NCBI GenBank assembly: GCA_963712995.1
Contig: CAVQKH010000036.1
Location: 1 to 64,000 of the forward strand
Direction: 5' to 3'
Length of the DNA: 64,000 nt
Source of the DNA: GCA-003244245 sp963712995
GTDB lineage: Bacteria; Actinomycetota; Actinomycetes; Mycobacteriales; Pseudonocardiaceae
The position numbers and the translations under genes were made by a program. Shown in pieces: positions 52,038 through 59,383 of the stretch; position 1 is the stretch's first letter, and each line of letters starts with the position of its first letter. The notes under the pieces were generated by a model. That model worked only from the letters and a program-made list of their open reading frames with translations, ran no database searches and was not told the DNA's origin.

Positions 52038-54677
52038 ATGGCGAACACGACAACCCCCGCCGGAGACCTCGGCGGGCGGACAACTGCACCCGCAAGCACG
52101 CCGCCCAACGGGGCTGATCTTGCATCCTCGTTGCCGGATCGGCCACGCGTGCATGCCTTGGCCAAGCTCCTGTCGGTGAGCAGCAAGGATGTCCTGGCCG
52201 TGCTGGCAGAGCTCGGTATCGCGGCCCGTAGCGCGCAGTCGAGCATCGACCGCGAGACGGCCTTGCGGGCGCTGCAGGTGCTACTGCCGGAACCCGAGCT
52301 CGATCCGACCGAGATCGACGAGGTGATGCTTCGGCCGCCGGGGCTGGATCTGGCGGCTCGGCCGCTGGCATTCAACGCGGCCGCGCCGGTGTTCCTGCCT
52401 CCGGCCCAGCCCGCCCCGCAGCCGACGGTGGTCGACGAGCCCGACCTCGATGACGATCAGGAGGACGAGGCGGGCGCGGAAGATACCGGTACAGATGAGG
52501 CGGAGGCCGATGGCGGCACCCGGCGGCGCCGGCGGCGAGGTCGCCGTGGCCGTGGCCGCGGTAAAGCCGGCGCAGATGCCGAAGACGGCTCGACCGAGCA
52601 GAGCGCCGGCAGTGAACAGGACGACGGCGACGCCCAGGACGAGCTGGCCGAGGACCGGGCTGCCGAGGTGCGTGCGGGCGAAGAGCCCGGAGATGCCGGG
52701 GTGCGCCGGCGCCGTCGCCGCAGACGTCGGCGCGACGGCAGCGACGCGGATGCCGACCTCGGTGAGGACGACCCACCGCACACCGTGGTGCATGTCCGGG
52801 ACAGCAAGGGCCAGGTGCTGGTCGAGGACGAGGTGCAGTCCATCCGGGGCTCCACCCGCCTGGAGGCCAAGAGGCAGCGCCGGCGCGACGGCCGGGAGGC
52901 CGGCAGGCGGCGGGTGGCGATTCTGTCCGAATCGGAGTTCCTGGCCCGGCGCGAGGCAGTCGAACGCACCATGGTCGTGCGTGAGCGTCCGGAACGCACC
53001 CAGATCGCGGTACTCGAAGACGACATCCTGGTGGAGCACTTCGTCACCATGTCGGGCACGGGGTCGCTGGTCGGCAATGTTTATCTCGGCCGGGTGCAGA
53101 ACGTGCTGCCCTCGATGGAGGCCGCGTTCGTGGACATCGGCCGGGGCCGCAACGCGGTGCTCTACGCCGGGGAGGTCGACTGGGATGCCGCCGGGCTGGA
53201 AGGCAAGGCGCGGCGCATCGAGCAGGCGCTCTCCAGCGGTGACAACGTTCTCGTGCAGGTGACGAAGGACCCGGTGGGCCACAAGGGTGCCAGGCTGACC
53301 ACCCAGATCAGCCTGCCCGGTCGGTTCCTGGTGTACGTGCCGGGCGGCCGGGCCACCGGGATCAGCCGCAAGCTGCCCGATACCGAGCGCAGGCGCCTCA
53401 AGGAGGTGCTCAAGCGGATCGTCCCCGACGATGCCGGCGTGATCATCCGGACCGCCTCCGAAGGGGTCAGCGAGGACGAGCTGTCCCGGGACGTGCGCCG
53501 GTTGCAGGCTCAGTGGGAGGTCATCCTGGACAGGTCAGGGACGTCCCCGGACCGCTCCGGCGGTGGCAAGGTCACCGCACCGGAGTTGCTGTACGAGGAA
53601 CCCGACCTGCTGGTCAAGGTGGTCCGGGACCTGTTCACCGAGGACTTCCGGGAGCTGGTCGTCCAGGGCGAGGACGCGTGGGACACCGTTGACGGTTACG
53701 TCAAGCACGTCGCCCCGGACCTGATGCCCAGGGTGCGCCGCCACACCGGCACCGACGACGTGTTCACCGAGTTCCGGATCGACGAGCAGATCACCAAGGC
53801 CCTGGATCGCAAGGTGTGGCTGCCTTCCGGCGGTTATCTGATCATCGACCGCACCGAGGCGATGACCGTGATTGACGTCAACACCGGCAAGTTCACCGGA
53901 TCTGGCGGCAACCTCGAAGAAACCGTCACCCGGAACAATCTCGAGGCCGCCGAAGAGGTCATCCGGCAGCTCCGGCTGCGCGACATCGGCGGGATCATCG
54001 TCATCGACTTCATCGACATGGTGCTCGAATCGAATCGGGACCTGGTGCTCCGCCGGCTGACCGAATGCCTGGGCCGGGACCGCACCCGCCATCAGGTTGC
54101 CGAAGTCACCTCGCTGGGGCTGGTCCAGATGACCCGTAAGAAGGTCGGTACCGGCCTGCTGGAGGCCTATTCCAGTACGTGCGAGCAGTGCAAGGGCCGG
54201 GGCGTGCTGGTGTCCGCGGAGCCGGTGAATGTCCGACCGCAGCCGGCTACGGCGCCGGTTGCGCAGCCGGCTGGGACACCGGCGGTGGCCCGGGACTCCA
54301 GCAGCTTGAACGGCCGCCGCTCCCGGTCCCGGGGACGGGGGTCCTCAGGCGCCTCCGCAGCATCCGAGCAGGCGAGCACGCCGGTCCCGGTTGTATCCGA
54401 GGTTGCGCCCGTGCCGGCGCCGGCGGATGATCCGCAACCGACGTCGGTGCCGGCACCTGCTGCCGCGGAATCGACTGTCCGGGAATCAACCCCACCGGCT
54501 GCCGACCTGCCGAGCGTGCCTGCCCAGGCTGCACCGCGGACCGCGGCGCGGCGCCGCCGGGCTGCCTCCCGGCCTGCCGGGCCGCCCGCCACCGAGTTGC
54601 CTGAGGATGCTGGCTCGGCTGGCCCGGCTGGCCCGGCCATTCGCGACAACGCCCATGAGGTCAGCACCCCGGTTTGA
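52038..54677 (+). CDS. rne: Ribonuclease E/G
   Basis: 879 residues. The catalytic core (about 310-720) holds the S1-like RNA-binding region (Gly-Asn-Val-Tyr-Leu-Gly-Arg-Val), the DNase-I-like site with Asp in Val-Ile-Asp-Val-Asn-Thr-Gly and Val-Ile-Asp-Phe-Ile-Asp-Met, and the zinc link Cys-Glu-Gln-Cys-Lys-Gly. N-terminal (about 95-300) and C-terminal parts are disordered, acidic and Arg-rich, as in actinobacterial RNase E. It starts mRNA decay and rRNA processing. ATG 52038 has GGAGGAG 7 bases upstream. Confidence 0.95.
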   Translation: MANTTTPAGDLGGRTTAPASTPPNGADLASSLPDRPRVHALAKLLSVSSKDVLAVLAELGIAARSAQSSIDRETALRALQVLLPEPELDPTEIDEVMLRPPGLDLAARPLAFNAAAPVFLPPAQPAPQPTVVDEPDLDDDQEDEAGAEDTGTDEAEADGGTRRRRRRGRRGRGRGKAGADAEDGSTEQSAGSEQDDGDAQDELAEDRAAEVRAGEEPGDAGVRRRRRRRRRRDGSDADADLGEDDPPHTVVHVRDSKGQVLVEDEVQSIRGSTRLEAKRQRRRDGREAGRRRVAILSESEFLARREAVERTMVVRERPERTQIAVLEDDILVEHFVTMSGTGSLVGNVYLGRVQNVLPSMEAAFVDIGRGRNAVLYAGEVDWDAAGLEGKARRIEQALSSGDNVLVQVTKDPVGHKGARLTTQISLPGRFLVYVPGGRATGISRKLPDTERRRLKEVLKRIVPDDAGVIIRTASEGVSEDELSRDVRRLQAQWEVILDRSGTSPDRSGGGKVTAPELLYEEPDLLVKVVRDLFTEDFRELVVQGEDAWDTVDGYVKHVAPDLMPRVRRHTGTDDVFTEFRIDEQITKALDRKVWLPSGGYLIIDRTEAMTVIDVNTGKFTGSGGNLEETVTRNNLEAAEEVIRQLRLRDIGGIIVIDFIDMVLESNRDLVLRRLTECLGRDRTRHQVAEVTSLGLVQMTRKKVGTGLLEAYSSTCEQCKGRGVLVSAEPVNVRPQPATAPVAQPAGTPAVARDSSSLNGRRSRSRGRGSSGASAASEQASTPVPVVSEVAPVPAPADDPQPTSVPAPAAAESTVRESTPPAADLPSVPAQAAPRTAARRRRAASRPAGPPATELPEDAGSAGPAGPAIRDNAHEVSTPV

Positions 54678-54688
54678 CCAAGCTAGTC

Positions 54689-54731
54689 GGCGGGCCGTAC
54701 CCTCGTGGACGGCCCGCCGGTTCGGCGGGCC
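54689..54731 (+). promoter_or_regulatory. Overlapping alternative hairpins upstream of rplU
   Basis: Hairpin A pairs GGCGGGCCGT (54689-54698) with ACGGCCCGCC (54709-54718). Hairpin B pairs GGCCCGCCG (54711-54719) with CGGCGGGCC (54723-54731). They share the same bases, so only one can form at a time. They lie between rne and rplU and may be a terminator for rne, or an attenuator or autoregulatory leader of the L21-L27 operon. Confidence 0.55.
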
Positions 54732-54825
54732 GAGTTCTGTATGCCGCACGCGCACCCGCAGTTGCCAGACCACAGCGTCAGCCCGGATCAGTCCATGCCA
54801 GTCGAACAACCAGGAGTACCACCCG

Positions 54826-55134
54826 ATGTACGCGATCGTGAAGACCGGCGGCAAGCAGTACAAGGTGGCCGTAGGGGACGTCGTCGAGGTGGAGAAGCTT
54901 GCCGGTGAGCCCGGAACCGAGGTCAGCCTGCCCGCGGTGCTGCTCGTCGACGGCGCCGAGGTGACTGCCGACGCGGCTACGCTGGGCGTGGCCGCGGTCC
55001 GCGGCAGGGTCCTCGAGCAGGTCAAAGGACCCAAGATCCGGATCCACAAGTTCAAGAACAAGACCGGTTACCACAAGCGTCAGGGGCACCGGCAGCAGCT
55101 GACCCGCGTCGAAGTCACCGCAATCGCCCGGTGA
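54826..55134 (+). CDS. rplU: 50S ribosomal protein L21
   Basis: 102 residues beginning Met-Tyr-Ala-Ile-Val-Lys-Thr-Gly-Gly-Lys-Gln-Tyr-Lys-Val and ending with a basic tail containing Lys-Thr-Gly-Tyr-His-Lys-Arg-Gln-Gly-His-Arg. It binds 23S rRNA in the large subunit. AGGAG lies 8 bases before the ATG. It is followed by rpmA and obg. Confidence 0.97.
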   Translation: MYAIVKTGGKQYKVAVGDVVEVEKLAGEPGTEVSLPAVLLVDGAEVTADAATLGVAAVRGRVLEQVKGPKIRIHKFKNKTGYHKRQGHRQQLTRVEVTAIAR

Positions 55135-55175
55135 TCGTGGACGTTCAGAGAACTGTAACGAGGGTGTGAGCACCG

Positions 55176-55433
55176 ATGGCACACAAGAAGGGCGCCTCCA
55201 GCTCCCGCAATGGGCGTGACTCCAACGCCCAGCGGCTCGGAGTCAAGCGGTTCGGCGGCCAGATGGTCAACGCGGGAGAGATCCTCATCCGCCAGCGCGG
55301 CACCAAGTTCCACCCGGGCGTGCATGTCGGTCGTGGTCGTGACGACACCCTGTTCGCCTTGGAGGCGGGCGCGGTGGAGTTCGGCACCAAGCGTGGGCGC
55401 AAGACCGTGAACATCGTCCCGGCGCAGGCCTGA
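55176..55433 (+). CDS. rpmA: 50S ribosomal protein L27
   Basis: 85 residues beginning Met-Ala-His-Lys-Lys-Gly, the mature tail of L27 that reaches the peptidyl-transferase centre. It contains Gly-Arg-Asp-Ser and Gly-x-Lys-x-Phe-His-Pro-Gly-x-x-Val-Gly-x-Gly. Lies between rplU and obg in the usual order. Confidence 0.97.
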   Translation: MAHKKGASSSRNGRDSNAQRLGVKRFGGQMVNAGEILIRQRGTKFHPGVHVGRGRDDTLFALEAGAVEFGTKRGRKTVNIVPAQA

Positions 55434-55459
55434 GTCCGGCACCCACACGACGCAGCCCT

Positions 55460-55494
55460 GAGGGGCGGGACCGGTGAGGACCGGCCCGCCCCTC
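55460..55494 (+). terminator. Strong hairpin between rpmA and obg
   Basis: GAGGGGCGGG pairs with CCCGCCCCTC, extended inside by CCGG/CCGG around a TGAGGA loop. No T tract. It may separate or attenuate transcription of obg from the ribosomal protein genes. Confidence 0.6.
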
Positions 55495-55539
55495 ATCGGC
55501 GTTGCGGCCGGGCGATCGAGATCGAATTGAGGCAACAAC

Positions 55540-56991
55540 GTGTCCCGCTTCGTGGATCGGGTGGTGATTCACGTCGCCGCTGGCGACGGCGGGCACGGCT
55601 GCACCTCGGTGCACCGGGAGAAGTTCACCCCGCTGGGCGGACCCGACGGGGGCAACGGTGGGCGCGGCGGCGACGTGGCGCTGGTGGTGGACCCCGGAGT
55701 GCACACCCTGCTCGATTTCCACTACCGCTCTCAGGCCATCGCCTCCAGCGGTAAGGCGGGGCAGGGTGGCAACCGTAACGGCGCGGTGGGCGAGGACTGC
55801 GAGCTGCGGGTGCCGGAAGGCACCGTGGTGCTCACACCCGGAGGTGAGGTGCTGGCCGACCTGATGGGCGGTGGCACCCGGTTCGTCGCCGCGGCGGGCG
55901 GACGGGGTGGGCTGGGCAACGCCGCGCTGGCGTCCAAGACCCGCAAGGCGCCGGGCTTCGCCCTGCTCGGTGAGCCGGGCGAGCAGCGTGAGCTGGTGCT
56001 GGAGCTGAAGTCGGTGGCCGACGTCGGGTTGGTCGGTTTCCCCTCAGCGGGCAAGTCCTCCCTGGTGTCGGTGCTCTCCGCGGCTCGCCCCAAGATCGCC
56101 GACTACCCGTTCACCACTCTGGTGCCCAACCTCGGTGTCGTGACCGCGGGAGAGACGGTGTTCACCATCGCCGACGTCCCCGGTCTGATTCCCGGCGCCA
56201 GCCAGGGCAAGGGTCTGGGACTGGAGTTCCTGCGGCACATCGAACGGTGTGCTGTGCTGGTGCATGTGGTGGACTGCGCGACCGTTGCTTCCGGCCGTGA
56301 TCCGCTCTCGGACGTCGATGCCTTGGAGCGCGAGCTTGCCGCCTACACCCCCACCCTGGGTGGCGAGCTGGTCTCCCGCCCTCGGCTGGTCGTGCTCAAC
56401 AAGATCGACGTTCCGGACGCCCGGGAGCTGGCCGAGCTGGTACGACCCGAGCTCGCAGCCCGCGGGCTGCCGGTGCACTGCGTGTCCGCGGTGACCACCG
56501 AGGGTCTGCGGGAGCTGCGTTTTGCCCTCGGCGCGGCCGTACGCCAGCATCGGGTGTCGCTACCCTGCGCAGAACCGACCCGGGTGCTGGTGCGCCCGAC
56601 GGCGCTCGACGAGTCCGGTTTCGAGATCACCGCCGATCCCGATCGGCCGGAAGGGTTCATCGTCCGAGGTGCCCGCCCGCAGCGGTGGGTGCGGCAGACG
56701 AACTTCGACAACGCCGAGGCGGTCGGCTACCTGGCCGACCGGTTGGCCCGCCTCGGCGTGGAGGATGCCTTGGCCAGTGCGGGCGCCCAGTCTGGCTGCC
56801 CGGTCACCATCGGTGACGTCACCTTCGATTGGGAGCCGGCCACGCCGGCTGGAGCCGCTGCCATCCGTATGAGTGGGCGAGGCACTGACTGGCGGTTGGA
56901 GCATGACGACCGCACGGGGGCAGCGCAGCGCAAGGCCGCTCGACGTGCTCGGCGTGAGCCGGCCGCAGACGGTGAGGTCGAACAGGAGTGA
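55540..56991 (+). CDS. obg: Obg/CgtA-family GTPase
   Basis: 483 residues. Gly-rich Obg fold at the start (Asp-Gly-Gly-Asn-Gly-Gly-Arg-Gly-Gly-Asp), a G domain with G1 Gly-Phe-Pro-Ser-Ala-Gly-Lys-Ser-Ser, G3 Asp-Val-Pro-Gly-Leu and G4 Asn-Lys-Ile-Asp, and the C-terminal OCT domain. It is an essential GTPase in 50S assembly and growth control. GTG 55540 is the start; its stop overlaps the proB GTG (GTGA). Confidence 0.96.
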   Translation: MSRFVDRVVIHVAAGDGGHGCTSVHREKFTPLGGPDGGNGGRGGDVALVVDPGVHTLLDFHYRSQAIASSGKAGQGGNRNGAVGEDCELRVPEGTVVLTPGGEVLADLMGGGTRFVAAAGGRGGLGNAALASKTRKAPGFALLGEPGEQRELVLELKSVADVGLVGFPSAGKSSLVSVLSAARPKIADYPFTTLVPNLGVVTAGETVFTIADVPGLIPGASQGKGLGLEFLRHIERCAVLVHVVDCATVASGRDPLSDVDALERELAAYTPTLGGELVSRPRLVVLNKIDVPDARELAELVRPELAARGLPVHCVSAVTTEGLRELRFALGAAVRQHRVSLPCAEPTRVLVRPTALDESGFEITADPDRPEGFIVRGARPQRWVRQTNFDNAEAVGYLADRLARLGVEDALASAGAQSGCPVTIGDVTFDWEPATPAGAAAIRMSGRGTDWRLEHDDRTGAAQRKAARRARREPAADGEVEQE

Positions 56992-58088
56992 GCCCGACCC
57001 GGCAGGCCGTGGCGCAGGCGAGATACCTGGTGGTCAAGGTCGGCTCGTCCTCGCTCACCACCGCGGCCGGCGGCCTGGACCGGGCCAGATTGGACACCCT
57101 GGTGGACGCGCTCGCCGACCGCGCCGGGACCGGCACCCAGCTCGTCCTGGTGTCCTCAGGTGCTATCGCCGCCGGGCTGGCGCCGTTGGGGCTGCGCCGC
57201 CGGCCCCGCGATCTGGCCACCCAGCAGGCCGCTGCCAGCGTCGGGCAGCTGGCGTTGGCGCACGCCTACGCCGAGTCCTGGGCCCGGCACGGCCACACCG
57301 TCGGGCAGGTGCTGCTGACCTCAGATGACATGGTGCGCCGCGCGCACTACCGCAACGCGCAGCGCACCTTCGCGCGGCTGCGTGGGCTCGGCGTGGTGCC
57401 GGTGGTCAATGAGAACGACACCGTCGCCACCGACGAGATCCGGTTCGGGGACAACGACCGGCTGGCGGCGCTGGTCGCGCACCTGGTCGGTGCCGACGCG
57501 CTGGTGTTGCTCTCCGACGTCAACGGGCTCTACGACAGCGATCCACGGCTGGGCCCGGCTCGGCTGATTCCGGAGGTGACCGCGGCAGCGGACCTGTGCA
57601 GGGTGCGGGTTGGCGCCGGTGGCGCGCTGGGTACCGGTGGGATGGTGTCCAAGCTCGACGCCGCGACGGTAGCCTCCCAAGCCGGGGTACCGGTCCTGCT
57701 GGCCGCTGCGACGCAGGTCAGACGCGCTTTGGGACCAGCCGACGTCGGCACCGCTTTCGCGCCGAGCGGAACTCGACTATCGGCCCGCCGGTTCTGGCTG
57801 CGCCACGCCGCGGGTGCGGCAGGTCGGCTGCAACTCGACGACGGGGCGGTGAGCGCGGTGGTGCACCGCCGGCGTTCGCTGCTCGCCGCCGGCATCATCA
57901 GCGTCGAGGGCGATTTCGGGGCCGGCGACGTGGTAGAGCTGATCGACAGGTGTGGCGTCGTGGTGGCCCGGGGGATGGTCGGATTCGACGCGGCCGAGCT
58001 GCCCGAGCTGATCGGCCGCTCCACCCTGGACCTGCCTCCCGAGCTGCGCCGCGAAGTCGTCCACGCCGATGACCTCGTACCCGTGTAG
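56988..58088 (+). CDS. proB: Glutamate 5-kinase
   Basis: 366 residues: amino-acid-kinase domain (Lys-Val-Gly-Ser-Ser, Val-Ser-Ser-Gly-Ala-Ile-Ala-Ala-Gly, Asn-Glu-Asn-Asp, Ser-Asp-Val-Asn-Gly-Leu-Tyr) followed by a C-terminal PUA domain. It phosphorylates glutamate in the first step of proline synthesis. It starts inside the obg stop and is followed by proA. Confidence 0.95.
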   Translation: MSPTRQAVAQARYLVVKVGSSSLTTAAGGLDRARLDTLVDALADRAGTGTQLVLVSSGAIAAGLAPLGLRRRPRDLATQQAAASVGQLALAHAYAESWARHGHTVGQVLLTSDDMVRRAHYRNAQRTFARLRGLGVVPVVNENDTVATDEIRFGDNDRLAALVAHLVGADALVLLSDVNGLYDSDPRLGPARLIPEVTAAADLCRVRVGAGGALGTGGMVSKLDAATVASQAGVPVLLAAATQVRRALGPADVGTAFAPSGTRLSARRFWLRHAAGAAGRLQLDDGAVSAVVHRRRSLLAAGIISVEGDFGAGDVVELIDRCGVVVARGMVGFDAAELPELIGRSTLDLPPELRREVVHADDLVPV

Positions 58089-58117
58089 GGGGTGGGCGGG
58101 CAGTAGTGTGGGGGACC

Positions 58118-59383
58118 GTGCAGCTGCGAGTGGATTCCGGTACGGCCGCCGAGGTGGTCGCGGAGTGCGCGCGGCGAGCGCAGCACGCCGCGCCGGCCCT
58201 GGCCAGCGCATCCGACGAGCACATTAACGCCGCGCTGGACGCCATGGCGCGGCGGCTGACCGCCTCCGCCACCGACGTGCTCGCCGCGAACGCCGCGGAC
58301 ATCGCCGTCGCCGAGCAGTCCGGGATGACCCAGGCACTGATCGACCGGCTGCGCTTGGACGAGGCGCGGCTGACCGACATGGCCGATCAGCTCGCCCTGC
58401 TCGCCCAGGTCCCGTTCCCGCCGCGCGATCAGGTACTCGAAGACCGTCCGGACGGGTTACGGCTGATCGAGCGCCGCCGCCCGGTCGGAGTGGTGGGCGC
58501 CACCTTCGAGGCCCGCCCGAACGTCACCGTCGATGTCGCCTCGCAGCTGGTGAAATCCCGCAACGCCGGGGTGCTGCGGACCGGGTCGGCAGCGCTGCGT
58601 TCCGCACTGGCGCTGCGCGAGCACGTCATCGCGCCGGCCCTGGGCGACGCCGGTCTGGAACCGGGCGCTGTGCAGCTGGTGCCGGACCCACGACGGGACA
58701 GCGCCGTCGCGCTCGTGCAGCAACCCGGACTGATCCCGCTGGTCATCGTGCGGGGCAGCGGTGAGATCACCCGGATGCTGGCCGCCGAAGGTGCCCGACA
58801 CGGAGTGCGGGTGCTGGCCCATGCCGACGGCGGGGGAGTGCTCTACATCGACACGGCTGCCGACCCCTCGATGGCGCTCGAGCTGCTGGTGGCCGGGCTG
58901 GACCGGCTGGGTGTCTGCAATCGCGTCAACCTTCTGCTGGTCGCCGACAACGCGCCGGCGGAGTTGTACGACGCGTTGCTGGGTGCCGTTCAGCAGCGCG
59001 GGATCGCGCTGTCGCTACCGCCCCATGGTCACCCGCTCGGGCACGAGTGGGCTCTGGACACCGGCCGGGAGTCGACGCTGACCGTGAGCCGGGTGAGGAG
59101 TCCGCGGCACGCCGCGCAACTTGCCAACCAGGAGACCTCCGGACTGGCTGCGACGATCGTCACCGATGATGAGGCCGCCGCGGGCGAGTTCCTGGACGAC
59201 TACGCTGGTACTGGGGCGTTCTGGAACGCCAGCACCCGCTTGCTCGACGGGTTCAAACTACGGCGGGTCCCCGAGACGGGGATCAACGTCGACCGGGTGC
59301 CCGGTCCGCGTGGGCCGGTCACCTTCGCCGACCTCTACCTGCGGCAGTTCGTCGTCATCCCGACCCACTGGTCTTGCGGATGA
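58118..59383 (+). CDS. proA: Glutamate-5-semialdehyde dehydrogenase, divergent form
   Basis: 421 residues of the gamma-glutamyl-phosphate reductase family. The N-terminal NADPH-binding part is typical (Glu-Ala-Arg-Pro-Asn-Val-Thr). The catalytic Cys is in Leu-Gly-Val-Cys-Asn, but the signature around it and the C-terminus differ from standard ProA: the usual Lys-Thr/Ala-x-Arg-Pro before Cys is absent, and the end lacks the Gly-Leu-Thr-Thr-Lys segment. Its position after proB makes ProA likely. Whether it does the full reaction is unproven. GTG 58118 is the start. Its last 29 bases overlap the convergent gene. Confidence 0.8.
   Translation: MQLRVDSGTAAEVVAECARRAQHAAPALASASDEHINAALDAMARRLTASATDVLAANAADIAVAEQSGMTQALIDRLRLDEARLTDMADQLALLAQVPFPPRDQVLEDRPDGLRLIERRRPVGVVGATFEARPNVTVDVASQLVKSRNAGVLRTGSAALRSALALREHVIAPALGDAGLEPGAVQLVPDPRRDSAVALVQQPGLIPLVIVRGSGEITRMLAAEGARHGVRVLAHADGGGVLYIDTAADPSMALELLVAGLDRLGVCNRVNLLLVADNAPAELYDALLGAVQQRGIALSLPPHGHPLGHEWALDTGRESTLTVSRVRSPRHAAQLANQETSGLAATIVTDDEAAAGEFLDDYAGTGAFWNASTRLLDGFKLRRVPETGINVDRVPGPRGPVTFADLYLRQFVVIPTHWSCG

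Noticed and set aside
52281..53282. 333-codon minus-strand open frame
   Set aside because: Antisense to the disordered and core part of rne.
55460..55494. Hairpin after rpmA as a regulatory switch
   Set aside because: A single stable stem with no alternative fold visible; simplest reading is a terminator or processing site.
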